Of a DNA stretch of 64,000 bases, positions 49,465 through 59,212 are shown one piece after another (within the stretch, counting starts at the first letter, position 1; each line of letters opens with the position of its first letter). The translations under genes and the position numbers were made by a program. The notes beneath the pieces are model-generated. The model was not told where the DNA came from and did not search any database. It worked only from the letters and a program-made list of their open reading frames with translations. Origin of the DNA: Polytrichum commune (lineage: Eukaryota > Streptophyta > Polytrichopsida > Polytrichales > Polytrichaceae); assembly GCA_950295325.1 (NCBI GenBank), contig OX485808.1:6016501-6080500 (forward strand), read 5' to 3'.

Positions 49465-50837
49465 CACGGGGAGGTCACTCAGTAGGATTTTTGTGTACCA
49501 CGTGCGGCGGAGGGGTATTTGTTTAGGGACTATTTACCTCCAAGGTACGAATTAAAAGCTCCCTATAATTACATAATATTCTAAAATGGCCTATTTTTTT
49601 GTACCCTACCATTACTTATAATGCCCATGTCATTGAAATTTTTTGTAGTCTATATTCTTTTTAATTAAAAAAACTGAATTTAAGAATGTATGCAATGCAA
49701 AAGTGATGGGAAAAGCATGGCAACAAAAAAATATAAAAAATTACGTACCATTGCAAAAACCAAGTACAAAAACTTAAAGTGAAAATACAAAAAGAAGACT
49801 TAGGATGGAACACAACATGATTGAGTGTGTGTTTACAAACACAACAAGATTGTGTGTGTGTTCACAAACATAACACCCGCTCCATAAAAATCATTTATTC
49901 AAAATCACTTTACATGCTAGTGAAGACCAAAACCATATAGTGTGAAACACTTTAAGCTTGGTCATGAATCTTATATAGTTTGTTCTGTCACAAACTTGGA
50001 CAATTGCTCTGAATCATTCCTATCGAGAGTGTACACCTCATTTGTAGAATTGTAGCTCATGATTACCGTAGATATAATGCAATCTACATCAATTCATTTG
50101 CTATCCGCGAGGCAAGCGAGCTTTCGCATCATAAAATTCAGCCTAGTGAAAATATCGACACAAGATTGGAGAATAGGAGGACAACAAGCAATGCGATATT
50201 GGTACTCTCTGCCTGCGCTATGCTTAGTTCCTGCAAAGCTCGGGAGCAAAAACTGACTAACAATAAGAATAACCACGACACTCAATGATCACTAATCTCT
50301 GTGGATCGTTTCAGACCTGCTCTTCAAGGTTTCCGCATCCGATCACGCAGCCTGGCTAAAAAACTCTACACAAGATTGGAGAAGAGGATGACGACAAGCA
50401 ATCCTAAACCCTAAACACAACGGTGAGGCTCAAATGTTGTGCACAAACGGGCGTCCTATAATTGGGTTGAAGAGTTTCAAAAGAGAAGGGGAGAAAAACC
50501 ACCAAGAGAAGTCGGGCATAGAGTTAGGCTTCCAATTTCATCCATTTTTGGGTGAATGATGAGTAATTTTTCATCCATCCCTCGTGAGGCATGCATACGA
50601 AATTGATTCTACTAAACATACATCCTAAGATCCTTATTTTCAGCCCCTATATTATTTTTACTAAAAGGGAATGGCCCATATTTTATACCTATCTATTTTA
50701 CTTGTAATGGGTTTATGTACTTTTAATGGACCCTTCATTATTTGGAATTCTTTTATAATTTTTATGTCAAATGATTTTAATCCTCCCTATATTATGCCGC
50801 ACGTCGTTTTTAAAATGCACTAAGTGACCTCCCCGTG
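49465..50837. mobile_element. 1.37-kb hAT-like element with 8-bp target duplication
   Basis: AGTTAGTG flanks both ends (49457-49464 and 50838-50845). The termini CACGGGGAGGTCACTCAGT and CACGGGGAGGTCACTTAGT (right end reverse-complemented) match at 18 of 19. It is the empty-site relative of 1377-6829: 49465-49727 aligns with 1377-1640 and 50485-50770 with 1641-1900. About 757 bp (49728-50484) are private and contain a direct repeat acacaagattggagaa (near 50159 and 50370). No transposase. Confidence 0.88.
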
Positions 50838-50845
50838 AGTTAGTG

Positions 50846-51443
50846 CTTTTGTTATTAGGAAAGGGAATGTGAGCTAGGGGGCTTAAGGCTGGGTTAGGTG
50901 CCCGAATTGGGCTTAGAGGCTGCCCACATTGGGACCGGGGGCTGGTGGAATTGAGTTGTGGCTTGGTTAGAATCAAGGGGGGTAGGCCTTGTAATTCGGA
51001 GCAAGCTGGATTTTCGGGTGGATCAGTTGCGAGGCAGCCAGGAGCGGCAACTCGCCACACAGATCTCTCTCTCAAAATTTTGTGCGATGGAGGAGGGGGC
51101 TGACGGCCGAAGCCCTGAGAGCTGGGGTGAGGGCCGAAGCCGAGCAGGCTTTGACAGCTGGGTCGCCGAACTATCTACTGAATGCGAAAGGCTTCGAGAG
51201 CTGGCTGTGAGGGCAGAGTCGCCGAACTATCTACTGAATGCTAAAGGCTTTGAGAGCTGGCTGAGTTGAAGGTCGAGGCCGAGCTAGCTGAGTTAAGGGC
51301 CGAAGCCGAGCTGGTGACACATAGATGGACTGGGGGCTGAGGTTCGTGGCAACTGGCCAACCGAGCAGGTGACGGGCAATGACGGGTCTGACCCCGAGCC
51401 CCAAACATCGTATAATGCCGGAGTCAATGGGTGCACTGAGATT
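50846..51443. other. Intergenic with a short tandem repeat
   Basis: Two units of about 56 bp near 51165-51265 (gtcgccgaactatctactga then gagagctggctg) plus scattered gccgaagccgag words. No gene recognised. Confidence 0.6.
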
Positions 51444-51905
51444 AGATTTGTGGGAGCACACGAACACCAAAAGTTCCGGATAGGCGTTTTTCAATGCCCA
51501 ATCCGGTCTGTCCAGATGGTCCGAGTGTCGTCCAGGGATTCTGTGAAGTGCAGGATGTCAAGGACGCAATTTTCCTGCTTGAAAGTCGACCACCGGCCGG
51601 ATATCTGGATCCGGATAGTCCTTTGGAAGTCTTTGTTCCGGGTCTTGCCTTCCGGATTGAACCTCTCTAATTAAGTCTTACTCCTACACAAATCTTTCCT
51701 CAACACCTACCTACCAACTTCCTACCTCCATTGATGATTGGGTTCATCAGGTGAAGACATTCCTATAGGGTCAAAATCCGGATTTCTCTCACAACCAGTC
51801 CGGATCGGCCTAATCCTTCCTGGTAGGTCACACAGAGTATCCGGATGGTTCCCGGAATTACAACGACAGAAAGGTTAGGATGCGGCCAGAGATCTGTTAA
51901 TCCGG

Positions 51906-52365
51906 GATAAGTGAGCGATCCGTACCACTTTCCGGATTGTCCCGCCCAGAGACTGTGAGACCTCTTCAGAAGGTCGAATGGCGTAAGTCCGGCATCTCCC
52001 GGATCTTACCCAGTCCTAACGACGGCTATCTCACATGGACGTTACCCAGACATCCGGAATAATGAGGTTTCCCTCCCACTACACGCCGGGAATGCTCTCC
52101 AGACCGGAAACCTAACCATTCCGGTTTCTCTTCTCCTTCTGACGGATCGATCCGGCTGCAGTGCACTTAGGCTCAACTAAATCTGAGATAACTAGGCGAT
52201 CCGTACCGCTTTCCGGATTGCCCCGTCCAGGATCCGTGAGACCTCTTCAGAAGGTCGGATGGCGTAAGTCCGGCATCTTCCGGATCTTACCCAGTCCTAA
52301 CGACGGCTATCTCACTTGGACGTTACCCAGGCATCCGGGATAACGAGGTTTCCTTCCCACTACAC
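51906..52365. repeat. Two direct ~180-bp repeats inside the 4.14-kb element
   Basis: Units 51906-52084 and 52185-52365 share gcgatccgtacc, gagacctcttcagaaggtcg, taacgacggctatctcac and cccactacac with about 90% identity by eye. They lie 3' of the ORF. Confidence 0.9.
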
Positions 52366-52823
52366 TCAAAAAGGAGCCATGGTACTGTAGTCGGATTAGA
52401 TCCGGGTTTCCTCTCCTTTGTTCTATCCGTACTTCCTACTCATCCATTCCCTCTAGATCAGCAACACTTCTCCTAACAGTCCGTGCACAAAACAAGTCAG
52501 AATGGGTGGAGAACTAGAGCTTTGTTTGAATGGAAAGAGACAAAATACAACATTGGAGAGAAGAACCCTTCTCAAGCTCCTTATTCAGCCTTAAGTAGAG
52601 GCCCTAATACCTAACTACTGGCGGCGGCCTAGGCGGCCGCCCAAAAACCCCAAGCGCCGAGGAATCCGGAAACGCGCCCTTCGCGGAATTTCCGGATCCG
52701 ATCCGCTTTTCTCACTGACCAAAATCTTAATGAACAGTTTTGTCAGAAACTCACAAAGAGCTTATCCTTAATCCTACCTGCCTAATCCTGATCCTTCCTA
52801 GGGCTAATCTTCCTAAGTCTATC

Positions 52824-54923
52824 CTAAGTAGTGCGGTGCTTCTTCGGAGCCGTCCCGTCCTTCGAATGGCTTGCGGGCCCGCTAACGGCGGAAGAGCCTC
52901 CCCCGGGGGTCAAAAGTCTTCGTTCCTGCAGCCTTGTAAATACCCTCCTCATGTTCGGGGAGGGGGCGACCTCTTCTTCAGAATCTTCTGCCGCGGCCGG
53001 ATCCTCTCCGGATCCGTCACCTGATCCGGATCGCGGCGTACCGGAAACGTGCCTCTCCTTCCGGGACCGATGGCCAGGCGAGGGGTCGCTCCTAGGGGTC
53101 TCTTCCCTGTTCCGGCCACATGAGACGGAAGTCGTCCGGGGATCTCTCGCGGACATCTCGTGTGAGGGCGGAGGGACCCATGGCTCTACGATCATACAAT
53201 CCAGAGTAGGAGCGGGTAAACCCTGTGTTACTGGTGCCTTACCCCTATCCGGAGTCTTCGTCCGATCCGGCGTCCTCATCCTTTCCGGAGTTCTGGTCCT
53301 TTCCGGCGTTCGGGATCGTCCTGACGCTCGTCTCTGGCCATGATTCGGTGATTGGCCACGCCCAGACCGGGCGGATCGCTCCGTGCTCTTCCGACGAACC
53401 AAGGATGAGCAGGCCCGTTCCGGGACAGGAGTCTTTTCCCGATCCGGAACTTTTCCGGATTCCGGTGGATGGGAAGTTCCGGCCGGCTGACTGGGCCCCG
53501 CACCCGTCTGTGAGGCCGGAACCAGTTCTACTTCCCCAATAACCTCGTACAGGGTGCCCGTCGGAGACCCGGGTGGACCCGGATAGAGCATCCGCCTGGG
53601 GGTCCCACCTGGCAGCAACTTCTGAATCTCCTTGAGTAAGTCCTTCATGGTGCGAGCGTACTTTACCAGGATAGGGAGTGTTTGCCAGGCGGAAGACGGA
53701 TCCGCCGACTCCATCAGCTGGTCGTAAAGGTGCGCCTTGTTGACGATTTCTCCCGGATGGCCCACCAGTGCCCGGACCCGGTTCAATACCACGGCTTGTT
53801 CTGCCTGGAACTTCCGGATCTCTTCGCTCTTCTGGGCGAGCTCCCGGGTCATAGCGGCCACCTGCGCCGCCAGCTGAGCTTTTTCCGTCTCCAGGGACTC
53901 CACCTGTTTCCGGTCCGTCCGCTTGGCCAACTCCCGGAGTATATTTCCGGGTCCACAATTTCCTAGGGCCCGGTTCACTCCCCGGGTGATGTGCTCCATC
54001 CGGAAGTACTGGTTCTGGAGCTCCGTCACCTCATCCCGGAGGCGCTTGAAGGGGGCTTCCGGAAACTCGAATGTGGAGAGGTCAATGTCCTTCCAAGGAA
54101 TGTCCCTGTTGGGTCCCGCTTCCTGCCGAGCCGGTGGTGAGGTGGGTTTCCGGACCTTCGGAGGGGACGAAACCGGAGGTGGTTCTGGAACAGCTGTATC
54201 GCTGGAATCCTCTGTTCCGGTTTCCGGAGCTTCAACTTCCGGGGTGATCTTGTACACCACCTCGTCCTCCGCTATCGTCAGCAAGTCCTCCTCTTCTTCA
54301 TTGATGCAGCCGTGGTGTTGGTAGAGGTGGAGGATGTAAGGGGAAAGGAAGGAGGGTTTCCGGCCAATGTGGGGGATGGATTTTTCTACGTATTCCTGAA
54401 TTAACCTTCCCCAATTTACGGGCCGGGCTCCGGACATGGCCCCGAACAGGGTGTTGGCCATGGTAATGCTGAGCCGTTTGGGTTTCTCCGGACTAAGGAT
54501 GGGGAGAATGAATTCTATAACCCTCCTCTCCCTAGGGTTTCGGCAATTCCCGGGATGGAACCCGTCTTTAGGATCCGGGTCCGTTCGAAATTTTCCTACG
54601 TAATAACTATTCCTGCAGCCGGCCCATCCTTCGCCCTTTCCCTTCGGGAATCCGTAAACCCCAGCCCACACCTCCGGTGTCCATTTCTCCGGTTCCTGCC
54701 TCATCGTCCGAATCCATTGATTCCCCCTTTCGAACAGGAACTCCCGCAATGTGGCCTCCGCCCGAAGATTCCAGGGTTTGCCGAGTAATCCCTCGCACCC
54801 CATCCGGCTAAGGTCCTCTATGAGCTCCTTGAGCTCGGAATCTCTCTTCGGGGTGGCCGGCGTTACGGGTTTGACTGGGATCGGGACCTGTTCTCTCTCA
54901 TCTCCCTCTCGCGCCTCCGGCAT
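52824..54923 (-). CDS. 699-residue protein of the 4.14-kb element, function unknown
   Basis: Start chosen at the ATG 54921-54923 (the frame opens slightly earlier without ATG). N-terminal globular part, about residues 30-215, rich in Trp/Tyr/Gly, with RPVNWGRLIQEYVEKSIPHI and FLSPYILHLYQHHGCI then an acidic patch. Pro/Ser/Thr linker about 225-275. Probable coiled coil about 295-385 (ESLETEKAQLAAQVAAMTRE). Low-complexity basic tail with RTPE/RTPD repeats (about 545-585) and an acidic EDSEEE cluster near the end. No protease, reverse transcriptase, integrase or DDE motif and no zinc knuckle. The order globular domain, coiled coil, basic tail is compatible with a gag-like or DNA/RNA-binding structural protein, but I do not recognise the family. 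The frame is intact over 2.1 kb, which argues for recent activity. Confidence 0.75.
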   Translation of the reverse strand: MPEAREGDEREQVPIPVKPVTPATPKRDSELKELIEDLSRMGCEGLLGKPWNLRAEATLREFLFERGNQWIRTMRQEPEKWTPEVWAGVYGFPKGKGEGWAGCRNSYYVGKFRTDPDPKDGFHPGNCRNPRERRVIEFILPILSPEKPKRLSITMANTLFGAMSGARPVNWGRLIQEYVEKSIPHIGRKPSFLSPYILHLYQHHGCINEEEEDLLTIAEDEVVYKITPEVEAPETGTEDSSDTAVPEPPPVSSPPKVRKPTSPPARQEAGPNRDIPWKDIDLSTFEFPEAPFKRLRDEVTELQNQYFRMEHITRGVNRALGNCGPGNILRELAKRTDRKQVESLETEKAQLAAQVAAMTRELAQKSEEIRKFQAEQAVVLNRVRALVGHPGEIVNKAHLYDQLMESADPSSAWQTLPILVKYARTMKDLLKEIQKLLPGGTPRRMLYPGPPGSPTGTLYEVIGEVELVPASQTGAGPSQPAGTSHPPESGKVPDREKTPVPERACSSLVRRKSTERSARSGRGQSPNHGQRRASGRSRTPERTRTPERMRTPDRTKTPDRGKAPVTQGLPAPTLDCMIVEPWVPPPSHEMSARDPRTTSVSCGRNREETPRSDPSPGHRSRKERHVSGTPRSGSGDGSGEDPAAAEDSEEEVAPSPNMRRVFTRLQERRLLTPGGGSSAVSGPASHSKDGTAPKKHRTT

Positions 54924-54941
54924 TTTGCTTCGTACCCCCAA

Positions 54942-55588
54942 TTCTCTAACAATCCCCGGCTTCCACCCTCCGGAGTTCTACTTGCAAATTCCTAAGGAGT
55001 CCCAGCAATCCAACTGCTGGTGACTCGAAAAACACCTCACCACTCGTTCTCTCGACAATGCCGCTCGCGCAAATGGCGTGGAGAGGGAGAGAAATTCCTT
55101 TAAGTACTCTCTCCCTCTGCCCCCCAACGGCTTGGGTCCTCAACCGTCCATGTTGTAACCGCTCCGAGTCCGTTACAACCGTCTGGATTCCGGTTGTAAC
55201 CGTCTTCCGTTATAACCGTTTTCCGGTGTAACCGTTTTCCGGTGTAACCGTTTTCCGGTTGTAACCGTCTTCCGGCATAATTGCCCTTGGTTATAACCAC
55301 CTTCCGGTCCGGACGTTCCGGAACGGACCGTTTTGGAATGGACCGTTTTGGAACGGATCGGTTTGGACCGGACCGTTTAGAAACGGTCCCTCTGGGCTAA
55401 GTTCCCGTCCGGCCAAAGTATCCGTTCTTACCATTTTAACGCGTAAGGCGGGTGCTGGGAACCTTATTCCCTATAACAATTATTCTCCCCTAGGAAACCC
55501 TACTTTGAGACCAAGACCCGGGTAGTATCCGGATATTAATCCGTCTAGGGAGCCAATCCGGACTTCCGTGGATTTTTGGGCTCCCACA
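54942..55588. promoter_or_regulatory. Probable 5' region of the 699-residue gene with tandem GTAACCGTTTTCCGG units
   Basis: Between about 55155 and 55290 a 16-19-bp unit (gtaaccgttttccggt and variants) recurs six or more times, followed by gaacggaccgttttgg units to 55390. A repeated short site upstream of a gene on the same element looks like a regulatory or binding-site array. Inference only. Confidence 0.5.
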
Positions 55589-55922
55589 AGATTAGGGGTA
55601 GGGGCTAGTGATTTTGAGACTAAATTATGGTATAGTCTAATTAGGTAGGCTTAATATGAAGTATTTAGCTAGGGAATTAGGTTATTAGAGGGTGAAGGCC
55701 ACAAGGTGTTAGAAGGTGGCATTAGGGGGTTGGACTTGTGGTTGAGTTGTGTGGGGTTGTACTAGAGTACGCTAATAGGGCCATTATAGAGAAGAGTGTT
55801 TTTTAACACTTGTAATCTTATCGTGGAATGAATTGGGGTGCCAAACATTGATGTGAGATGCAATGGAGGTTAATGACATTGGGATGATTTAGCTAGGTTA
55901 GCATGAATGTGATCCCCATGCC

Positions 55923-56220
55923 CTCACCCGGACTACGACGCATAAGGGTGGGTGGTTTGGCCTCACACCACACTCTATCTTCAAGTTGTTTCCATCACCC
56001 GTCTTCGCCCGTCCGTCACCACCCGCATTCCCTCCACAATAGGGGTTTTCCTAAACAAAACCTAATCAAAAGTCATCTACGTACTAGCTTGAAGTTAGAG
56101 ACTTTAGATGCTTTGATGCACATTTCATGTGCAAATATTCCAGTTGAAAACATCAATTGGAATGCAGTGATGCTTGTTTGGAGAAACATGAAGGATAGGA
56201 GAATTCATCCACTTCTTTGA
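55923..56220 (+). pseudogene. hAT transposase C-terminal fragment 2
   Basis: From about 56045 the frame reads RGFPKQNLIKSHLRTSLKLE, TLDALMHISC, NWNAVMLVWRNMKDRRIH, then stops at 56218-56220. This is the hAT dimerisation motif, related to but distinct from the copy at 38450-38923. Upstream residues are unrelated. The 30-bp module lies inverted at its start (55923-55952). Motifs aacccgtcc/aaccggtt at 56520-56610 may be subterminal repeats of the parent element. Confidence 0.7.
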
Positions 56221-56890
56221 AGGGTAAGTAGCTCTTTATTTTTTAATTTTTGAACATGTTTATATATATACTAGTTCTTATTCAATTGCTAAGTTTACCT
56301 TCAATTATAATCTTTGACATTATGTTAAAAAGGTTCTAAATTTTGTGGTTAATGAACTAATGTATGCAGGTGAATCAAGCACTTCAAGATTGATATTTTG
56401 ATTGGGTATTAGTGGTTTGATTGCATAATGCTTATATTTACATGTCATATATGACATAATGTAACTCGTATATGTACCATTTTTTTTTGGAAAACATTAT
56501 CAAAACAATTATCATTTTTAGAACCCGTCCAAAGTGAATTTGAGACGTCCAAAAACCGGTTCATTTTCTAAGAACCCGTCCACTGGAAATGTTTTTTTTA
56601 TGAACATGTCCTTGGACATGTTAGGGACCTTGTGAAAAATCACCACTGCTTAAAACCTCCACTTTTAAAACTATGCCACATCATTTGCCAACTAGGCTTA
56701 GGACTAGATGATGTTGATGGTGTGAAGGCCGGGTTTTTAGAACTAACTTTTAGACTTAGCTAAAGTTGGAGGGGGAGGGGGCATTACTTGCACAACCAGA
56801 AGGGCCTGGCCCATCTAACTTTATCTCGGGGTTTTTCGGGTGGTTTAGGGTTTTTTATTTACTCCTTACACCCACCACCGTATGCAACTA

Positions 56891-57106
56891 CACTGAATAT
56901 GATATTTAGTGTGGCTTACTATTTGGAATAACGCAATGCTATACCTATTTACTGTACATCTCGTATTTTACCAACGATTATTAAATTGGCAGTTTGGACA
57001 TTATAGAACATTGACAACTTTACTTGATAAAAAATATTTCAATAGTAAAACGATATAGCACCGTGCAAATCCAAATAGTAAGCCACACTAAATATCGTAT
57101 TTGGTG
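56891..57106. mobile_element. 216-bp MITE with 35-bp TIRs and TA flanks
   Basis: The left end CACTGAATATGATATTTAGT and reverse-complemented right end CACCAAATACGATATTTAGT continue with GTGGCTTACTATTTGGA on both sides. TA flanks both ends, as for Tc1/mariner-type MITEs, though the terminal bases are not the usual Stowaway start. No coding capacity. Confidence 0.8.
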
Positions 57107-57129
57107 TACCACTTGAATCGAGCTGGCAA

Positions 57130-57151
57130 ATAGATAGATAGATAGATAGAA
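57130..57151. repeat. GATA simple repeat
   Basis: Five to six tandem ATAG units. Similar short GATA-type tracts occur at 33535-33572 and 38326-38352. Confidence 0.85.
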
Positions 57152-57339
57152 ACTCCGGTCCTCTTGCGAGGCTGGCGTGAATAAAGTGTCTGTTCGTCTT
57201 GACAATGAGCCAGTGCCCACCGGGCAAAGGAACATTGGTACAACACTACTCTCCCCTTCCGGGAATAGACACTTTAGTAACCAGAAACAAGTAAAAGTAA
57301 CGCACAGTAACCATTATCAAATATTTACATCATTTGTAA

Positions 57340-57440
57340 TGGTATAAAACGAAGTTTATTATGTTGATGGTCGCCAAGTCATGGTTCCTAGGTTGGTTGG
57401 AGGAGGATCGAGTTGGCACACTATGTGGCAGGTGTAAAAC
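57340..57440 (+). repeat. SINE-like head, second copy
   Basis: Shares aatggtataa, ttgatggtcgccaagtcatg and ggttggttg with 33610-33700, but the B-box half is not conserved. Confidence 0.5.
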
Positions 57441-58949
57441 ACCAAGCCTATCTCCCGCACCTCACACCCAACTACTTTTGGAAAGCTAAAGCTGCTATCA
57501 CCTAGCCATATGATTGGCCGTTGCCAAGTTTTAGGTAATGGCAATACACCCTAAACTCCATAATATCAACCCCCATAATGTCACACACTCTCTAATATCC
57601 CGAAACCCTAGGAAACGGATGTTCGTGGTTCAAATCTCACTCCTTAGTGTCACATTTCTCTCCCTTATATCACGAAATTTGTCATTAATGCAAATCACCC
57701 AAGAATCAACCCACGCCCTTGCATTGCACCATGTGTCAACATGTGGAGTGTCACCTTCTCAATCTTTATTCTTCTTCCTCTTATGCCACTTGTTGAATGT
57801 TGGTGCATGCGTCCGCCACATCATCCAAGGAAGGCCAAGTGGAGTGCACTACACTAGTGCAGGTGACAGGAGAACAAATTCAAATTGTCCTCACATCTCC
57901 TTTGTGTTGTTCCATAATGTCACATGCTACCACTAATTCTCTTACATCACGTATCCATGTTAACACTACAAAACTCCGTAATATCATGTGCACTTTGGTT
58001 GCCACACGCGTGATACTACAGAGTTTGGAGTGTCCTTCGGGTGCGCCTTAAATTTTTAAAACCACGGAGGTTGCCGGAAGCTCACAACATGTGACCAACG
58101 GGACTTGGAAACACTAGGATTTTGACCGATCATGCCCAACAATCTCCTGGACACTGCATCTCTAGCTTATGTCACCTTGATTTGCTTGGTTGTTCATAAC
58201 ATTATTCAGATCCATAACAATCTTATGTCCGACTGACAATATTCCATGGAATATTCCCCACATTCAAACTGTTATGTTGCCCCAACAAGCATCTCTGCAT
58301 TCTTGAAAGCCAAATTCGGTCACCTGGATCCAAGGACGTTGACGGGTGTACAGTCTCATAGATGTGGCGATTTTGGGGCGACCATTGCAATTTTTGGGCC
58401 GTGATTGGGGAGATTTTTGGGCATACTAAGCGGTTGAGATCCTTAGTGTTTGCAAGTCCAACCGGTTACATGTTGTCATCCTTCGGGTTTCCTTAGTAAA
58501 TTGAGGTATATTCTTCTATAGATTCCTCTAAAACGATCCCTAATTCTCCTGCAGTCTTGAACTTCAACTGCTTATTTCTCAAACTCAACCGGTTTGTCTG
58601 TAATCAACTGCCAGTTCTCCCTGATCAAAGTTTTGGGGCGGTTTTCAAGTTCCACAAAACGTGAGTTACCCCCCTTACTACTTCCACTCCAACGATTGAT
58701 GACACAGTGGGGTGAGAAAGGACCCGAGGGCGTCCCTTGTGATGCATACACGACTGAAGTCACTCACAACCCGGGACACTCAAAATCCCTTATGGAGGCG
58801 TCACAAAGAAGCCGAATTCGTCAATGCTTCCCTTCGAGAGTGAAAACAATTAGCACAATCTGACTTTAAACCCCTCACACTAAAATTCCCTGACCCTCAC
58901 ACTAATTATGACGGACACACAGCTAGAGGCGCCTATTCCCAACAGGTCC
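57441..58949. other. Intergenic, no supported gene
   Basis: A possible Pol III B-box-like ggttcaaatctc lies near 57630 but without a matching A box. Short open frames here resemble nothing known. Confidence 0.4.
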
Positions 58950-59211
58950 CCATCGGCATTCTATAGGTTAGCGGAATTTTGATCAGCCTAGGATTGAATT
59001 TCGGATTGGAATTTTGTTTAGGTCGGGACCAATAGTTTCATGACACGTGTCTTGGTTTTGAGTCCTAAAGTGAGAAGGAATGAGCGGTTATGCCAGACTC
59101 TAGACATTGGTTTATGTGATCATGCCTACTTTTGGTTTCAATAATTCGCAATGATCTCTATGTTAAGCATAAAATTACCAAAAAAATTGGAGTCCTCTTG
59201 ACTCCTATCTT
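58950..59211 (+). repeat. Repeat family A, copy interrupting a gag remnant
   Basis: Shares the accaatagt, actctagacattgg and ctatcttcc landmarks with 1018-1369. Its right edge falls inside the Gypsy gag reading frame: gag-like residues read up to about 59212, then repeat A begins. It either inserted into, or marks the deletion end of, that retroelement. Confidence 0.7.
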
Positions 59212-59212
59212 C

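Larger units (their letters stand above)
51449..55588. mobile_element. 4.14-kb element, TG...CA ends, 5-bp target duplication, single ORF
   Basis: AGATT occurs immediately outside both ends (51444-51448 and 55589-55593). The ends are TGTGGGAGC and GCTCCCACA, and weaker inverted similarity continues inward to TCCGGATaGGC. TG...CA ends with 5-bp duplication are the LTR-retrotransposon signature, but I find no direct long repeats starting TGTGGGAG and ending CTCCCACA inside. It is therefore either a solo long LTR that contains a gene, or a TIR element with integrase-like ends. TTCCGG/TCCGGA words begin just inside each boundary and pervade both coding and non-coding parts. Confidence 0.8.

Noticed and set aside
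51449-55588. Ordinary complete LTR retrotransposon
   Set aside because: No pair of direct terminal repeats, no PBS next to an LTR end and no pol motifs. Only the TG...CA ends and 5-bp duplication fit.
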